A stretch of DNA of 64,000 nucleotides from Franzmannia qiaohouensis (GTDB lineage: Bacteria > Pseudomonadota > Gammaproteobacteria > Pseudomonadales > Halomonadaceae): NCBI RefSeq assembly GCF_031451695.1, contig NZ_JARWAM010000007.1:124001-188000 (forward strand), written 5' to 3'. A program made the translations under genes and the position numbers. Below the pieces are notes generated by a model. The model was not told where the DNA came from and made no database searches. It saw nothing but the letters and a program-made list of their open reading frames with translations. Shown here piece after piece: positions 15,808 through 27,794 of this stretch; position 1 is the first letter of the stretch; the number at the start of each line of letters is the position of its first letter.

Positions 15808-17452
15808 AGACTCGCTCCTTGAACGGCTTGAGGCCGATGCGGCGATAGGTATCGAGGAAACGCTCGTCGTCATGGCGCTGCTCGACGTACACCTTGAGTA
15901 CCTTGTCGATCACCTCGGGCACATCCTCGCGATAGAAGGAGGGGCCGAGTATCTTGCCCAGCGATGCGTCGTCGGTGGCATTGCCGCCGATGGAGATCTG
16001 GTAGTACTCCTCACCCTTCTTGTCGACGCCGAGAATGCCAATATGGCCGACATGGTGATGACCACAGGCGTTCATGCAGCCGGAGATATTGAGGTCCAGC
16101 GGGCCCAGGTCGTAGAGGAAGTCGAGATCCTCGAAGCGCTCCTGGAGCGCCTGGGCGATGGGGATCGACACTGCGTTGGCGAGACCGCAGTAGTCCCCCC
16201 CCGGGCAGCAGATGATGTCGTTGAGAGTGCCCACGGTGGGGTTGGCCATGCCCAGCGCTTCGAGTTCCTGCCACAGTGCTTCGAGCTGGTCCACCGGCAC
16301 GTCGGAGAGCACCAGGTTCTGCTCGTGGGTGACGCGCAGCTCGCCGAAGCTATAGCGCTCGGCGAGGTCGGCCACGGCGTCCATGTGGTCGGCGGTGACG
16401 TCGCCGGGGGCATGCTCGCGGCGCTTCAGCGACAGGGTCACGGCCTTGTAGCCGGCCACCTTGTGGTCGGTGACGTTATTGGTCACGAAGCGTGCGAAGG
16501 CACGGTTCTCGCCGCGCAGTGCCTCGAAAGTGGCGATGGCCTGCTCGCTCACCGCGCGCCGCTCGGGCTCGACGAAGTGGGCGCGAGCGTTGTCCACGGC
16601 GGCCTGATTCAGGGTCTGCGGGCCATCCTTGAGATGCGCCCACTCGGCGTCGACGCGCCGCCGGAACTCTTCGATACCCAGCGCCTTGACCAGGATCTTG
16701 ATGCGCGCCTTGAACTTGTTGTCGCGGCGGCCGAACTGGTTGTAGACGCGTACACAGGCCTCGAGATAGGTCAGCAAGTGCTGCCAGGGCAGGTCCTCGC
16801 GCACTACGTCACCGATCATCGGTGTGCGGCCCAGGCCGCCGCCGGCGAGCACCTTGACCTTGAGGCTGCCGTCGCTGTCGTGCCATAGCCGTAGACCGAT
16901 GTCGTGAACCTGGATGGCGGCACGATCCTCGGCGGCGCCGCTGACGGCGATCTTGAACTTGCGCGGCAGGAAGGCGAATTCGGGGTGCAGGGTCGACCAC
17001 TGGCGGATCAGTTCACACCAGGGGCGCGGATCCTCGACTTCATCGCTGGCGATACCGGCGAACTGATCGCTGGTGGTATTGCGAATGCAGTTGCCGCTGG
17101 TCTGGATGGCATGCATCTGTACCTTGGCCAGGTCGGCGAGAATCTCGGGCACGTCCTCCAGCGCCGGCCAGTTGAGCTGCAGGTTCTGACGGGTGGTGAA
17201 GTGGCCATAGCCGCGGTCGTAGCGCCGCGTGATATCACCCAGGGCGCGCAGCTGAGTGCTGGACAGCATGCCGTAGGGAATCGCGATGCGCAGCATCGGC
17301 GCATACTTCTGGATGTACAGACCGTTCTGCAGGCGCAGCGGGCGGAACTCTTCTTCCGGCAAGCGCCCGGCCAGATGGCGGGCCATCTGGTCGCGGAACT
17401 GGGCGACGCGCTCGTCGACGAGCGTCTGGTCGTAGGTGTCGTACCGATACAT
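15800..17452 (-). CDS. cysI: siroheme [4Fe-4S] sulfite/nitrite reductase hemoprotein (CysI type)
   Basis: Catalyses the six-electron reduction of sulfite to sulfide (or nitrite to ammonia) in assimilation. The 550-residue sequence has the duplicated ferredoxin-reductase-like half domains (YGMLSSTQLRALGDI, GYGHFTTRQNLQLNW) and the siroheme/cluster cysteines CCPGGDYC and, later, SGCMNACGHHH. The paired DUF934 gene downstream favours sulfite as substrate. There is no fused flavoprotein, so electrons probably come from ferredoxin or a separate CysJ. A 19-bp palindrome 66-84 bases upstream may bind a LysR-type regulator. Confidence 0.92.
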   Translation of the reverse strand: MYRYDTYDQTLVDERVAQFRDQMARHLAGRLPEEEFRPLRLQNGLYIQKYAPMLRIAIPYGMLSSTQLRALGDITRRYDRGYGHFTTRQNLQLNWPALEDVPEILADLAKVQMHAIQTSGNCIRNTTSDQFAGIASDEVEDPRPWCELIRQWSTLHPEFAFLPRKFKIAVSGAAEDRAAIQVHDIGLRLWHDSDGSLKVKVLAGGGLGRTPMIGDVVREDLPWQHLLTYLEACVRVYNQFGRRDNKFKARIKILVKALGIEEFRRRVDAEWAHLKDGPQTLNQAAVDNARAHFVEPERRAVSEQAIATFEALRGENRAFARFVTNNVTDHKVAGYKAVTLSLKRREHAPGDVTADHMDAVADLAERYSFGELRVTHEQNLVLSDVPVDQLEALWQELEALGMANPTVGTLNDIICCPGGDYCGLANAVSIPIAQALQERFEDLDFLYDLGPLDLNISGCMNACGHHHVGHIGILGVDKKGEEYYQISIGGNATDDASLGKILGPSFYREDVPEVIDKVLKVYVEQRHDDERFLDTYRRIGLKPFKERVYA

Positions 17453-17517
17453 TCAGGGTTGTCCTGCTAGTCGGGGCGAATGGGTATAGCCGCTGGGAGG
17501 ACGATACTCCTCTCGCG

Positions 17518-17536
17518 TTATTCTTTGAAAGAATAA
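17518..17536. promoter_or_regulatory. palindromic site upstream of cysI
   Basis: TTATTCTTTGAAAGAATAA is a perfect inverted repeat (9-bp arms, central G). It lies 66-84 bases before the cysI ATG, in AT-rich DNA. The ATTC-N7-GAAT core has the T-N11-A spacing of LysR-type regulators, such as those controlling sulfur genes. It could equally serve the 3' end of the GGDEF/EAL transcript. Confidence 0.5.
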
Positions 17537-17553
17537 ATGATCATAGATTTTAA

Positions 17554-19527
17554 TTAAAGAGTTATGAAGCGTGCCAGCGCTTCCGCGGCCGGCAGCGGCC
17601 GGCAGAAGTAGTAGCCCTGGAGGTGATCGGCACCGCTGGCAAGACAGCGGCTTGCCTGCTCGTGAAGCTCGATGCCCTCCACGGTAACGCTCAACCCCAA
17701 AGCATGACCCATTTCGATCATTGCTGCTACCAGTGCGGCTTGACGAGGGGCGGTATGGACCTCGCCGACGAAGCAGCGGTCGATCTTGACGATATCGAAG
17801 GGCAGGTGCTGCAGGTAACTCAGCGATGAGAAACCGGTGCCGAAGTCGTCGATGGCAAGCTTGCAGCCCAGTGCGCGTAGCGCATCGAAGGTTTCCCGCA
17901 CGACGCTGTCGTGCTCCAGCATCACGTTCTCGGTGACTTCGAGGATGATGCGCTGCGCGGCCAGGTCATGCCGCTCGAGGCCGGCGGCGAGGCGCTCGAC
18001 CAAGCCGCCGGCGTGAATTTCCCGCGCCGAGACGTTGAATGCGATGGTCTGGGTGTCGAGTCCCTGGCGGGTCGCGTCGGCGAGCCAGGCCAGGCCCTGC
18101 TCCATGACCCAGGCCCCGAGCGGCAGGATCAGTCCCGAGGCCTCGGCGACCGGAATGAAGGTATCGGGGGAGAGCACGCCTCGCTCGGGATGCTCGATGC
18201 GCACCAGCGCCTCCACGCCGGCCAGCGTCACCCGGGCGCCGGGCTGGGAGTCGGCGGTGACGATGGGCTGCAGCATCAGGCGCAGGCCGTCCTCGTTGAG
18301 CGCGCGATGCAGATCGCGCTCCAGCGCGATCATCTCGTGGGCCGGCAGATGCACGGTCGAGGGCCGGTAGAGCCGATACTCGCCGGGACTGCGCTCCTTG
18401 CCGCGGTGCAGGGCGAGCTCCGCCACCTTGAGCAATCCTTCGGCGGTGGCGGCGTGCTGGGGGAAGAGGGCGCCGCCCAGGTTCATCGACACGAATACCT
18501 GCTGGTCGAAGACCTCGAAAGGCTCCAGCATGTTGCGCTGCAGGGTGCGGGCATGGCGAGCCAGGGCGGGCGCATCGATATCGGCAAAGGCGGCCACGAA
18601 CTCATCGCTGCCGAGCCGCGCCAGCGGCAGGCATAGCTGCGCACCAAGCTGATCTTCGAGACGCCTGGCGATATCGCGCAGCAGCTGGCTCCCGGCATCC
18701 TGGCCGAAGCTCTCGTTGATCCAGCGGAAATGATTGATGTCCATGTGCAGTATGCCGAGTGGCCGCTGCGGATGCATTTCCAGCCAGCCGCTGAGGTGCG
18801 CATAGAAGCCGTGACGGTTGAGCAGGCCGGTAAGGGCATCGCGCTGGGACTGGGCGGCGATCTCCTGGTGTGCGTGGTCGAGCTGCACCGCCAAGCTGTT
18901 GTAGGCCTGGAGCGCATCGCCGACCTCGCCCGGTGCATGGCTGACCAGCGGCATGAAGGGCTGGCCGCTGCGCATCGCGCGTAGCGTATCGAGAATGGCA
19001 TTCAGCGGGGCCACCACGTGGAGCCGATTGAAACGCATGGTCCAGGCAAATACCGCCACCACCACCAGCGAGACCGCCAGCAGGGTGAAGAACACCGACC
19101 AACCGATCTGCTCGCTGAGCCGCTGGCGGGTGAAGGTCAGCTCGAGATACCCAAGCTGGCGGCGCAGCAGGGCATTCTCGAAGATGATGGCGGCGCGCCG
19201 CTGCTGGAGGCCTTGCAGGTCGTCGCCCGCGAAGCGCGACAGCAACAGCGTATCGGCATCGTCGTAGACACTGACGCTGGCCACGTCGGCGTCAGCCAGC
19301 AGTGTCTCGACCAGCTCGTTGACGGCCTGGTTGTCGAAGTTCCACAGCGGCGCGGCCAGCAGGCTTGCGCCGATTCGCAGCAGTTCGGTCTCCTTGCGAT
19401 CCAGCTCGACTTCGAAGCGTTTGTGCAGGTGCCAGGCATTGGCCAGGCTCACCGCCATGGCCACCAGCAGCGCCAGCGGTACCAGGCGCAGCATGAACAG
19501 CTGATTGAGGCTCGGCCGTCGGCTCAT
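17554..19527 (-). CDS. membrane GGDEF/EAL cyclic-di-GMP protein, probably a phosphodiesterase
   Basis: A 657-residue protein with membrane segments at about 12-31 and 140-162, flanking a periplasmic sensor of about 110 residues, and then a HAMP-like linker (about 165-215). The GGDEF domain (about 228-395) has LGSDEF instead of GGDEF and is probably inactive. The EAL domain (about 405-655) keeps VEALVR, NVSAREI, LEVTENVML, DDFGTGFSSL, VKID, TVEGIE and LQGYYFCRP, so c-di-GMP hydrolysis is likely. The start codon overlaps the stop of the upstream periplasmic-binding-protein gene (ATGA), suggesting that protein feeds a signal to this receptor. Confidence 0.9.
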   Translation of the reverse strand: MSRRPSLNQLFMLRLVPLALLVAMAVSLANAWHLHKRFEVELDRKETELLRIGASLLAAPLWNFDNQAVNELVETLLADADVASVSVYDDADTLLLSRFAGDDLQGLQQRRAAIIFENALLRRQLGYLELTFTRQRLSEQIGWSVFFTLLAVSLVVVAVFAWTMRFNRLHVVAPLNAILDTLRAMRSGQPFMPLVSHAPGEVGDALQAYNSLAVQLDHAHQEIAAQSQRDALTGLLNRHGFYAHLSGWLEMHPQRPLGILHMDINHFRWINESFGQDAGSQLLRDIARRLEDQLGAQLCLPLARLGSDEFVAAFADIDAPALARHARTLQRNMLEPFEVFDQQVFVSMNLGGALFPQHAATAEGLLKVAELALHRGKERSPGEYRLYRPSTVHLPAHEMIALERDLHRALNEDGLRLMLQPIVTADSQPGARVTLAGVEALVRIEHPERGVLSPDTFIPVAEASGLILPLGAWVMEQGLAWLADATRQGLDTQTIAFNVSAREIHAGGLVERLAAGLERHDLAAQRIILEVTENVMLEHDSVVRETFDALRALGCKLAIDDFGTGFSSLSYLQHLPFDIVKIDRCFVGEVHTAPRQAALVAAMIEMGHALGLSVTVEGIELHEQASRCLASGADHLQGYYFCRPLPAAEALARFITL

Positions 19528-20612
19528 TGCCGAGCCTCCATCAGCATGTCGAGGGCGCGCCGCGGCGAGAAGTCATAGCCGTCCGGGGTATGGCGGAAGC
19601 GCGCAAAGTCGATGTCTCGCCAATCCGGCGCGACGAGGCGTTCGCCGAACGTGGCCACGTCGTGGGTATCCAGGGCCTCCATGGGGAAGCGGATGCTGGC
19701 ATCCGCTATGTCGATGACGCCGTCGGCCAGATCGCGCAGCATGACCATGGCCCAGGCACCGGCCAGGAAGTGGCCGCCGTCGGTGAGCAGCAGCTCGCCA
19801 CGGGCAACTCGCCGGATGCCTTCCGGCGACCAGTTGAGCCCCACCAGCAGCACGTCTTCGCCGGGGGTAAAGCCGGCATCCTGCAGCGCCTCGATGGCGC
19901 CGATGGCGATCGGGTCGTTGGCTGCCCAGATCAGCGCGGGCGCTTCGTTGCGCCGCTCCAGCCAGCGCAGGTAGCCGGCGGTCAGGGTACGCGCCTCCTC
20001 CTGGTTCCAGTGCGCGGTCAGCAGGCGATCGAGGCGGACTCGCGGCTCGTCGAGGAGCACGTCGAGCATGCCGCCATTGCGACCGATGGAGGCGGGCGTG
20101 AGGGTATCGCCGAGCAGCGCCAGGGTGGGAAGTGGATCTGACTGCGCCGGCGCCGCCTCGACTAGCGCCTCGGCCATGCGTGCGCCGGCGGCAAAGTTGT
20201 CGGGCTCGATGGCGCCGATCCAGTGGCGGTAGCGTTCGCCGGGGGCGCCGGTATGCAGACGCTGCTCGGCACTCGGGCCGTTGAGCAGGAACAGCACGTC
20301 GACGCCGCGCGCCTCGGCCTGTTCGAGCAGGTCGACGGCATACTGCTCCTCATTGACCAGCACCAGGTAGTCCGGTAGCTGCTCGCCCTCGAGCACCTGC
20401 GTAGCGAGGGCCTGCATGACGTGTCGATCGCGCTGGGCATAGTGGACCGCAAGCCTGATATCGAGGTCGTCAGCCGCGGCGCGCATGGTGCTGCTGACCA
20501 TGTCCCAGAAGCGCTCGCCCTGGTAGCCGGGATTGATGAAGGTGACGCTCAGTGGTGCGGCCAACAGCACCGGCGACACCAGGCACAGCAGGCAGATGGC
20601 CAACACACGCAT
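19524..20612 (-). CDS. periplasmic binding protein, sugar-type (Peripla_BP_4-like)
   Basis: A 362-residue exported protein. The signal peptide is MRVLAICLLCLVSPVLLAAP, and the mature part begins LSVTFINPGYQGERFWDMV, the opening strand of a type I ligand-binding fold. Conserved-looking blocks include LALLGDTLTPASIGRNGGMLD and LIWAANDPIAIGAIEALQDAG, typical of ribose/AI-2-type binders. No permease or ATPase gene is nearby, so it probably serves signalling with the overlapping GGDEF/EAL gene. The ATG at 20612 is chosen because GAGGAG is 8 bases upstream; a GTG six bases earlier is too close to that site. Confidence 0.85.
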   Translation of the reverse strand: MRVLAICLLCLVSPVLLAAPLSVTFINPGYQGERFWDMVSSTMRAAADDLDIRLAVHYAQRDRHVMQALATQVLEGEQLPDYLVLVNEEQYAVDLLEQAEARGVDVLFLLNGPSAEQRLHTGAPGERYRHWIGAIEPDNFAAGARMAEALVEAAPAQSDPLPTLALLGDTLTPASIGRNGGMLDVLLDEPRVRLDRLLTAHWNQEEARTLTAGYLRWLERRNEAPALIWAANDPIAIGAIEALQDAGFTPGEDVLLVGLNWSPEGIRRVARGELLLTDGGHFLAGAWAMVMLRDLADGVIDIADASIRFPMEALDTHDVATFGERLVAPDWRDIDFARFRHTPDGYDFSPRRALDMLMEARQ

Positions 20613-20642
20613 GTACACGTCTCCTCGTTATCGTTATCGCGA

Positions 20643-21971
20643 TCAGACCGCCAAGCGCTGCCAGCGCCGCCGCTGCCAGAGCAAGGCAAAACATAGCGAG
20701 TTGAGCGCCCGGTAGCCCAGTTGCACCCACCAGATGCCTGCCAGGCCCTGTTCGAGGGCGACACCCACCAGCCAGGCAAGTGGCAGGAACAGCAGCCACT
20801 GCATTGACAGGGTGAGCGTCATCACGGTGCGATTGGCGCCGGCGCCGAGCAGGGCCTGGGCGAGCACCAGGGCGGCGGCATCGAGCACGATCATCACCGC
20901 CGTCAGGCGCAGCGGCAGGCGGCCCATGTCTATCAGTGCCTCATTGTGCAGGAACAGGCCAAGTACCAGCTCCGGCATCAATAGCATGGGCAGGGCCAGC
21001 AGCGCCAGACAGGCCCAGGCAACTCTGACCACATCCCAGCCCCAGCGGTGGGCATCGTGGTGGGCGTCGCGGCCCATCGCCTGGCCCACCAGGCTCATGG
21101 CGGCCATGCCCAAGCCTACCCCCGGCAGGATCAGGAACAGCGAAAGATTGACCAGCACATGGCCCACCGCCACGCTCGCGGTATCGAGCTGGCCGAGAAT
21201 CCAGAACAGCACCGCATAGCCCGCAGCAAACCACAGCTGCTGGAAGGAGTGCGGCGTTGCCAGGCGCAGCGTGCTGGCGTAGGTCGGTCGCCGCGGCCAG
21301 CGCGACAGGAAACCGCTGGCGGTAGCGTGGCGAGCGCTGATCAGCAGCCAGGTCATTGCCCCGACGAACAGCGACAGGCTGGTACCGGCGCCGGCCCCGG
21401 CAGGTCCCATGGCGGGCAGCCCAGCGTAGCCGAAGATCAGTCCGATGCTGGCCACCACGTTGACCAGGTGCATGAACAGGATGATGCGCAGGTAGATGGC
21501 GGTCTGCTGAATGCCGTTCCAGTAGCCGCGGAAGCAGAAGATCATTGCCACCGGTACCAGCGAGACCACCCGCCAGCGGAAATACTCCACCGCCACGCCA
21601 GTGACGTCGGGCTCCTGGTTGATCAGCGCCAGCAGCCGCGGCGCCTGCCACAGGCATACCAGGGTCAGCGGGCCGGCGACCGCCAGCGCGATCAGCAGGC
21701 CGGCGTTGAGCGCGGTGGCGCGCTGCGACCAGGCCTGTTCGCCGTGGCGACGTGCGGTCTGCGCCTGGACCCCGGAGGAGAGCCCGAACAGCATGGCGGT
21801 GACCAGGAACATCGCATAGCCGCCGATGCCGACCCCGGCCAGCGCCACCTCGCCAAGACGCCCGACCAGGGCGGCGTCGATCAGGTTGAGCAGACTCTGG
21901 GACAGCATCCCGGCGATGATCGGTAGTGCCAGCTTGAGGATGGTGCGGCGTCGGGTGGGCTCGGGCAGCAT
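20643..21971 (-). CDS. MATE-family multidrug/organic cation exporter
   Basis: A 442-residue integral membrane protein with about 12 hydrophobic segments and the MATE opening LKLALPIIAGMLSQSLLNLIDAALVGRLG. Family members export cationic drugs or metabolites in exchange for sodium or protons. The substrate cannot be inferred. It lies 30 bases upstream of the periplasmic-binding-protein gene in the same direction and may be co-transcribed with it and the GGDEF/EAL gene. Confidence 0.92.
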   Translation of the reverse strand: MLPEPTRRRTILKLALPIIAGMLSQSLLNLIDAALVGRLGEVALAGVGIGGYAMFLVTAMLFGLSSGVQAQTARRHGEQAWSQRATALNAGLLIALAVAGPLTLVCLWQAPRLLALINQEPDVTGVAVEYFRWRVVSLVPVAMIFCFRGYWNGIQQTAIYLRIILFMHLVNVVASIGLIFGYAGLPAMGPAGAGAGTSLSLFVGAMTWLLISARHATASGFLSRWPRRPTYASTLRLATPHSFQQLWFAAGYAVLFWILGQLDTASVAVGHVLVNLSLFLILPGVGLGMAAMSLVGQAMGRDAHHDAHRWGWDVVRVAWACLALLALPMLLMPELVLGLFLHNEALIDMGRLPLRLTAVMIVLDAAALVLAQALLGAGANRTVMTLTLSMQWLLFLPLAWLVGVALEQGLAGIWWVQLGYRALNSLCFALLWQRRRWQRLAV

Positions 21972-21996
21972 GCCGGGTTCCAGCGGGTCAATGACA

Positions 21997-22016
21997 GGGC
22001 CCGCTAGCGCGGGCCC
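21997..22016. terminator. hairpin after metH
   Basis: GGGCCCGC (21997-22004) pairs with GCGGGCCC (22009-22016) around a 4-base loop, 10 bases past the metH stop codon on the minus strand. No T-run. Confidence 0.6.
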
Positions 22017-22025
22017 AGGCGATGG

Positions 22026-25727
<3,702 letters not shown>

Positions 25728-25838
25728 GATGGGGATACGTCTCCAGCGTCAGGGTCTGCAGCGAGGGTCGGGGCAGGCGTCCCACGCCGTCTCGATATAG
25801 CCGCGTATGGTAACAGAAAGCGTCTGGCGCGGGGCAGG

Positions 25839-25877
25839 GGCGACAAAACCGAGTATTTCACTCGGGATTGTGTCGCC
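25839..25877. promoter_or_regulatory. two-tier inverted repeat between metH and nfuA
   Basis: Outer arms GGCGACA (25839-25845) and TGTCGCC (25871-25877) enclose inner arms CCGAGT (25849-25854) and ACTCGG (25860-25865). It lies 112-150 bases before metH and 62-100 before nfuA, so it could act in either leader or as an operator. I could not match it to a known riboswitch. Confidence 0.4.
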
Positions 25878-25938
25878 GAGGACTTTTCCTTACCATGGCA
25901 CTATTCATCTGCCCATCGGTTCCAGGACTGACGACATC

Positions 25939-26529
25939 ATGAGCCAGAGCATCGAGATTACCGATAGCGCCCAGGACTACCTCGCCGAGCTGCTCGAGAA
26001 GCAGAACGTCGAGGGCATTGCGGTGCGCATCTTCATCACCCAGCCCGGTACGCCCTACGCCGAGACCTGCCTGGCCTACTGCCGCCCGGGCGAAGAGGAG
26101 CCGAGCGACGAGCTGCTCGAGCTCGACAAGATCCGTGTCTACCTCGACAAGCACAGCTTGGCATTCCTCGATGAGGCGGTGGTCGACTTCAACGCTGATC
26201 GCATGGGCGGTCAGCTGACCATCAAGGCCCCCAATGCCAAGATGCCCAAGGTCAACGCCGACAGCCCACTGGAAGACCGCGTCAACTACGTGCTCTACAG
26301 CGAGATCAACCCCGGCCTTGCCGCCCACGGCGGCGAGATCAAGCTGATCCAGCTGACCGACGAGAACGTCGCGGTGCTGGCGTTCGGCGGCGGCTGCCAA
26401 GGCTGTGCCGCGGTCGACCTGACCCTCAAGGACGGCGTCGAAAAGACCCTGATCGAGCGCATCCCCGAGCTCGCCGGGATTCGCGACGTCACCGACCACT
26501 CCGACACCAGCCAGGCGTACTACCGCTAA
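25939..26529 (+). CDS. nfuA: Fe-S biogenesis protein NfuA
   Basis: A carrier that assembles a [4Fe-4S] cluster and hands it to client proteins, important under oxidative stress or iron limitation. The 196-residue protein has an N-terminal degenerate A-type domain (about 1-100; IRIFITQPGTPYAETCLAYC) and a C-terminal Nfu domain with the cluster motif GGGCQGCAAVDLTLK. The ATG at 25939 gives the family length; the open frame upstream is not convincing coding sequence. Confidence 0.96.
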   Translation: MSQSIEITDSAQDYLAELLEKQNVEGIAVRIFITQPGTPYAETCLAYCRPGEEEPSDELLELDKIRVYLDKHSLAFLDEAVVDFNADRMGGQLTIKAPNAKMPKVNADSPLEDRVNYVLYSEINPGLAAHGGEIKLIQLTDENVAVLAFGGGCQGCAAVDLTLKDGVEKTLIERIPELAGIRDVTDHSDTSQAYYR

Positions 26530-26534
26530 GGGGG

Positions 26535-26555
26535 GCCGGCATCCAGGCCGGCTTT
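26535..26555 (+). terminator. intrinsic terminator of nfuA
   Basis: GCCGGC (26535-26540) and GCCGGC (26547-26552), self-complementary, are followed by TTTCCT, six bases past the nfuA stop. Confidence 0.55.
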
Positions 26556-26573
26556 CCTCTCGCCTGTTCCCTT

Positions 26574-26600
26574 GCAGAGCCGCTCCATGAGCGGCTCTGC
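26574..26600. terminator. bidirectional hairpin between nfuA and the KfrA-like gene
   Basis: A perfect 12-bp stem, GCAGAGCCGCTC (26574-26585) with GAGCGGCTCTGC (26589-26600), and a CAT loop. Confidence 0.65.
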
Positions 26601-26617
26601 TGCGTTTGGGCATGCGT

Positions 26618-27583
26618 TCAGTAGGTAAAGGGTGGCAGGCTGGCCCTGGCCAGTCGCGCTTCGACTTCGGCTAGCCGCTGGCGGCTCTCCTCCAGGGCCT
26701 TCTCACGAGAGCTCAGCTGGCTGGTCAACGCATCGCTACGTTGCCGCGCATCGGCCAGCGCATCCTGCGCCTGTTGACGCTGCAGGCTCGCCTCGCGCTG
26801 ACGGCGCTCCTGCTCGGCGAGGGCGCTACGCTGCTCCTGCAGCTGCTGATCGCGTGCCTCGAGGCGCGCCTCGAGCTGAGCCTGGCGCTCGGCGTGCTGC
26901 TTGTCTGCCGCCTGGCGCTCTTGGCGAGCGGCATCCAGCAGACCCATCAGGCGTGCTTCGGCGGCCTCGTGGCGCTGCTCTTCCTGCTGCAGCGCTTCGC
27001 GGTGGCGTTCGGCCTGGGCCTCCAGCGCCTCGCGGTGGGTTTCGGCCTGCCGGTCCCGCTGCTGCTGCAGCTGAGCCAGCTGCGCCGTGAGCCGCTGATG
27101 CTGGTGCTCGGCCTCCGCCAGCCGCGACTGCAGCGCATCGCGCTCCGCTTCGGCCTTGGCCAGGCGCTGGCTGCGCTCATCCAGGCTGGCCTGCACCTGA
27201 CCAAGATGATCGGCGAGGGCGGCTTCGCGCTGGGCGGCATGCTCGGCGAGCCGCTGGCTCTCGGCGCTGGCCTGCTGCGCCGCCTCGACGCGTCGGTCGG
27301 CCTCCTGGCGATAGTGTGCAAGTCCTTCGCTGGCGGCTTCTTCCGCCTTGTGCCACAGCTCGCCCATGAGTGACTGCAGCGCCTCGGGGATCGCCTGGGG
27401 GTGGGGCGTGGCGCGGTTCTCCTCGCGCTGCTGACGCCACTCGCGGAGGTGATCGCTGATGGTCGTAAAGCTGCCGGTGCCCAATACCTCGCGCACCTTC
27501 TGCACGCTGGGCGTCTCGCCCCGCTGCAGCAGGGCATCGACCGCCCGCTGGACGTCCTCGAACTGCACGCCGTTCCTTGCCAT
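26618..27583 (-). CDS. KfrA-like DNA-binding coiled-coil protein
   Basis: A 321-residue protein. Residues 1-60 form a helix-turn-helix of the plasmid KfrA N-terminal type (FEDVQRAVDALLQRGETPSV, then VREVLGTGSFTTISDHLREW). Residues about 70-315 are a continuous Gln/Glu/Ala/Arg-rich coiled coil. KfrA of IncP plasmids is an autoregulated protein with a long alpha-helical tail implicated in plasmid maintenance. Here it lies on an apparently chromosomal stretch, divergent from a tyrosine recombinase. A palindromic AT-rich site just upstream is the likely operator. The start ATG follows GAGGAG. Confidence 0.82.
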   Translation of the reverse strand: MARNGVQFEDVQRAVDALLQRGETPSVQKVREVLGTGSFTTISDHLREWRQQREENRATPHPQAIPEALQSLMGELWHKAEEAASEGLAHYRQEADRRVEAAQQASAESQRLAEHAAQREAALADHLGQVQASLDERSQRLAKAEAERDALQSRLAEAEHQHQRLTAQLAQLQQQRDRQAETHREALEAQAERHREALQQEEQRHEAAEARLMGLLDAARQERQAADKQHAERQAQLEARLEARDQQLQEQRSALAEQERRQREASLQRQQAQDALADARQRSDALTSQLSSREKALEESRQRLAEVEARLARASLPPFTY

Positions 27584-27662
27584 ATCGCTCTCCTCGTCAC
27601 GGTGGCTGCAAACCGCTCGTTGCCATGCCGCAGCCTAGCGCCGTAGCGACCGAAAAGGAAGC

Positions 27663-27710
27663 ATTTTACGTATTACGTTTTACGTAAAATACACTATGAA
27701 ATGACGTATT
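27663..27710. promoter_or_regulatory. TACGTA-repeat operator between KfrA-like gene and recombinase
   Basis: ATTTTACGTA (27663-27672) and TACGTAAAAT (27681-27690) are perfect inverted repeats with an 8-bp spacer that itself contains TTACGTTT. A further TGACGTATT lies at 27702-27710. The four ACGT-centred copies form an AT-rich island 80-127 bases before the KfrA-like start, consistent with autoregulated binding that could also control the divergent recombinase. Confidence 0.6.
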
Positions 27711-27794
27711 AATTCATGATTACCCGCATTATCTTGATTATCTGCCGGCAATGGGTCGATACTGCGGGCTACGGGCAACCGAGGAGGCGGGCAC

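Noticed and set aside
15569..16888. Plus-strand 439-codon open frame
   Set aside because: Antisense to the sulfite reductase, with no family signature.
25728..25938. SAH or cobalamin riboswitch before metH
   Set aside because: The nested inverted repeat is real, but I could not match the conserved core of either class by eye.
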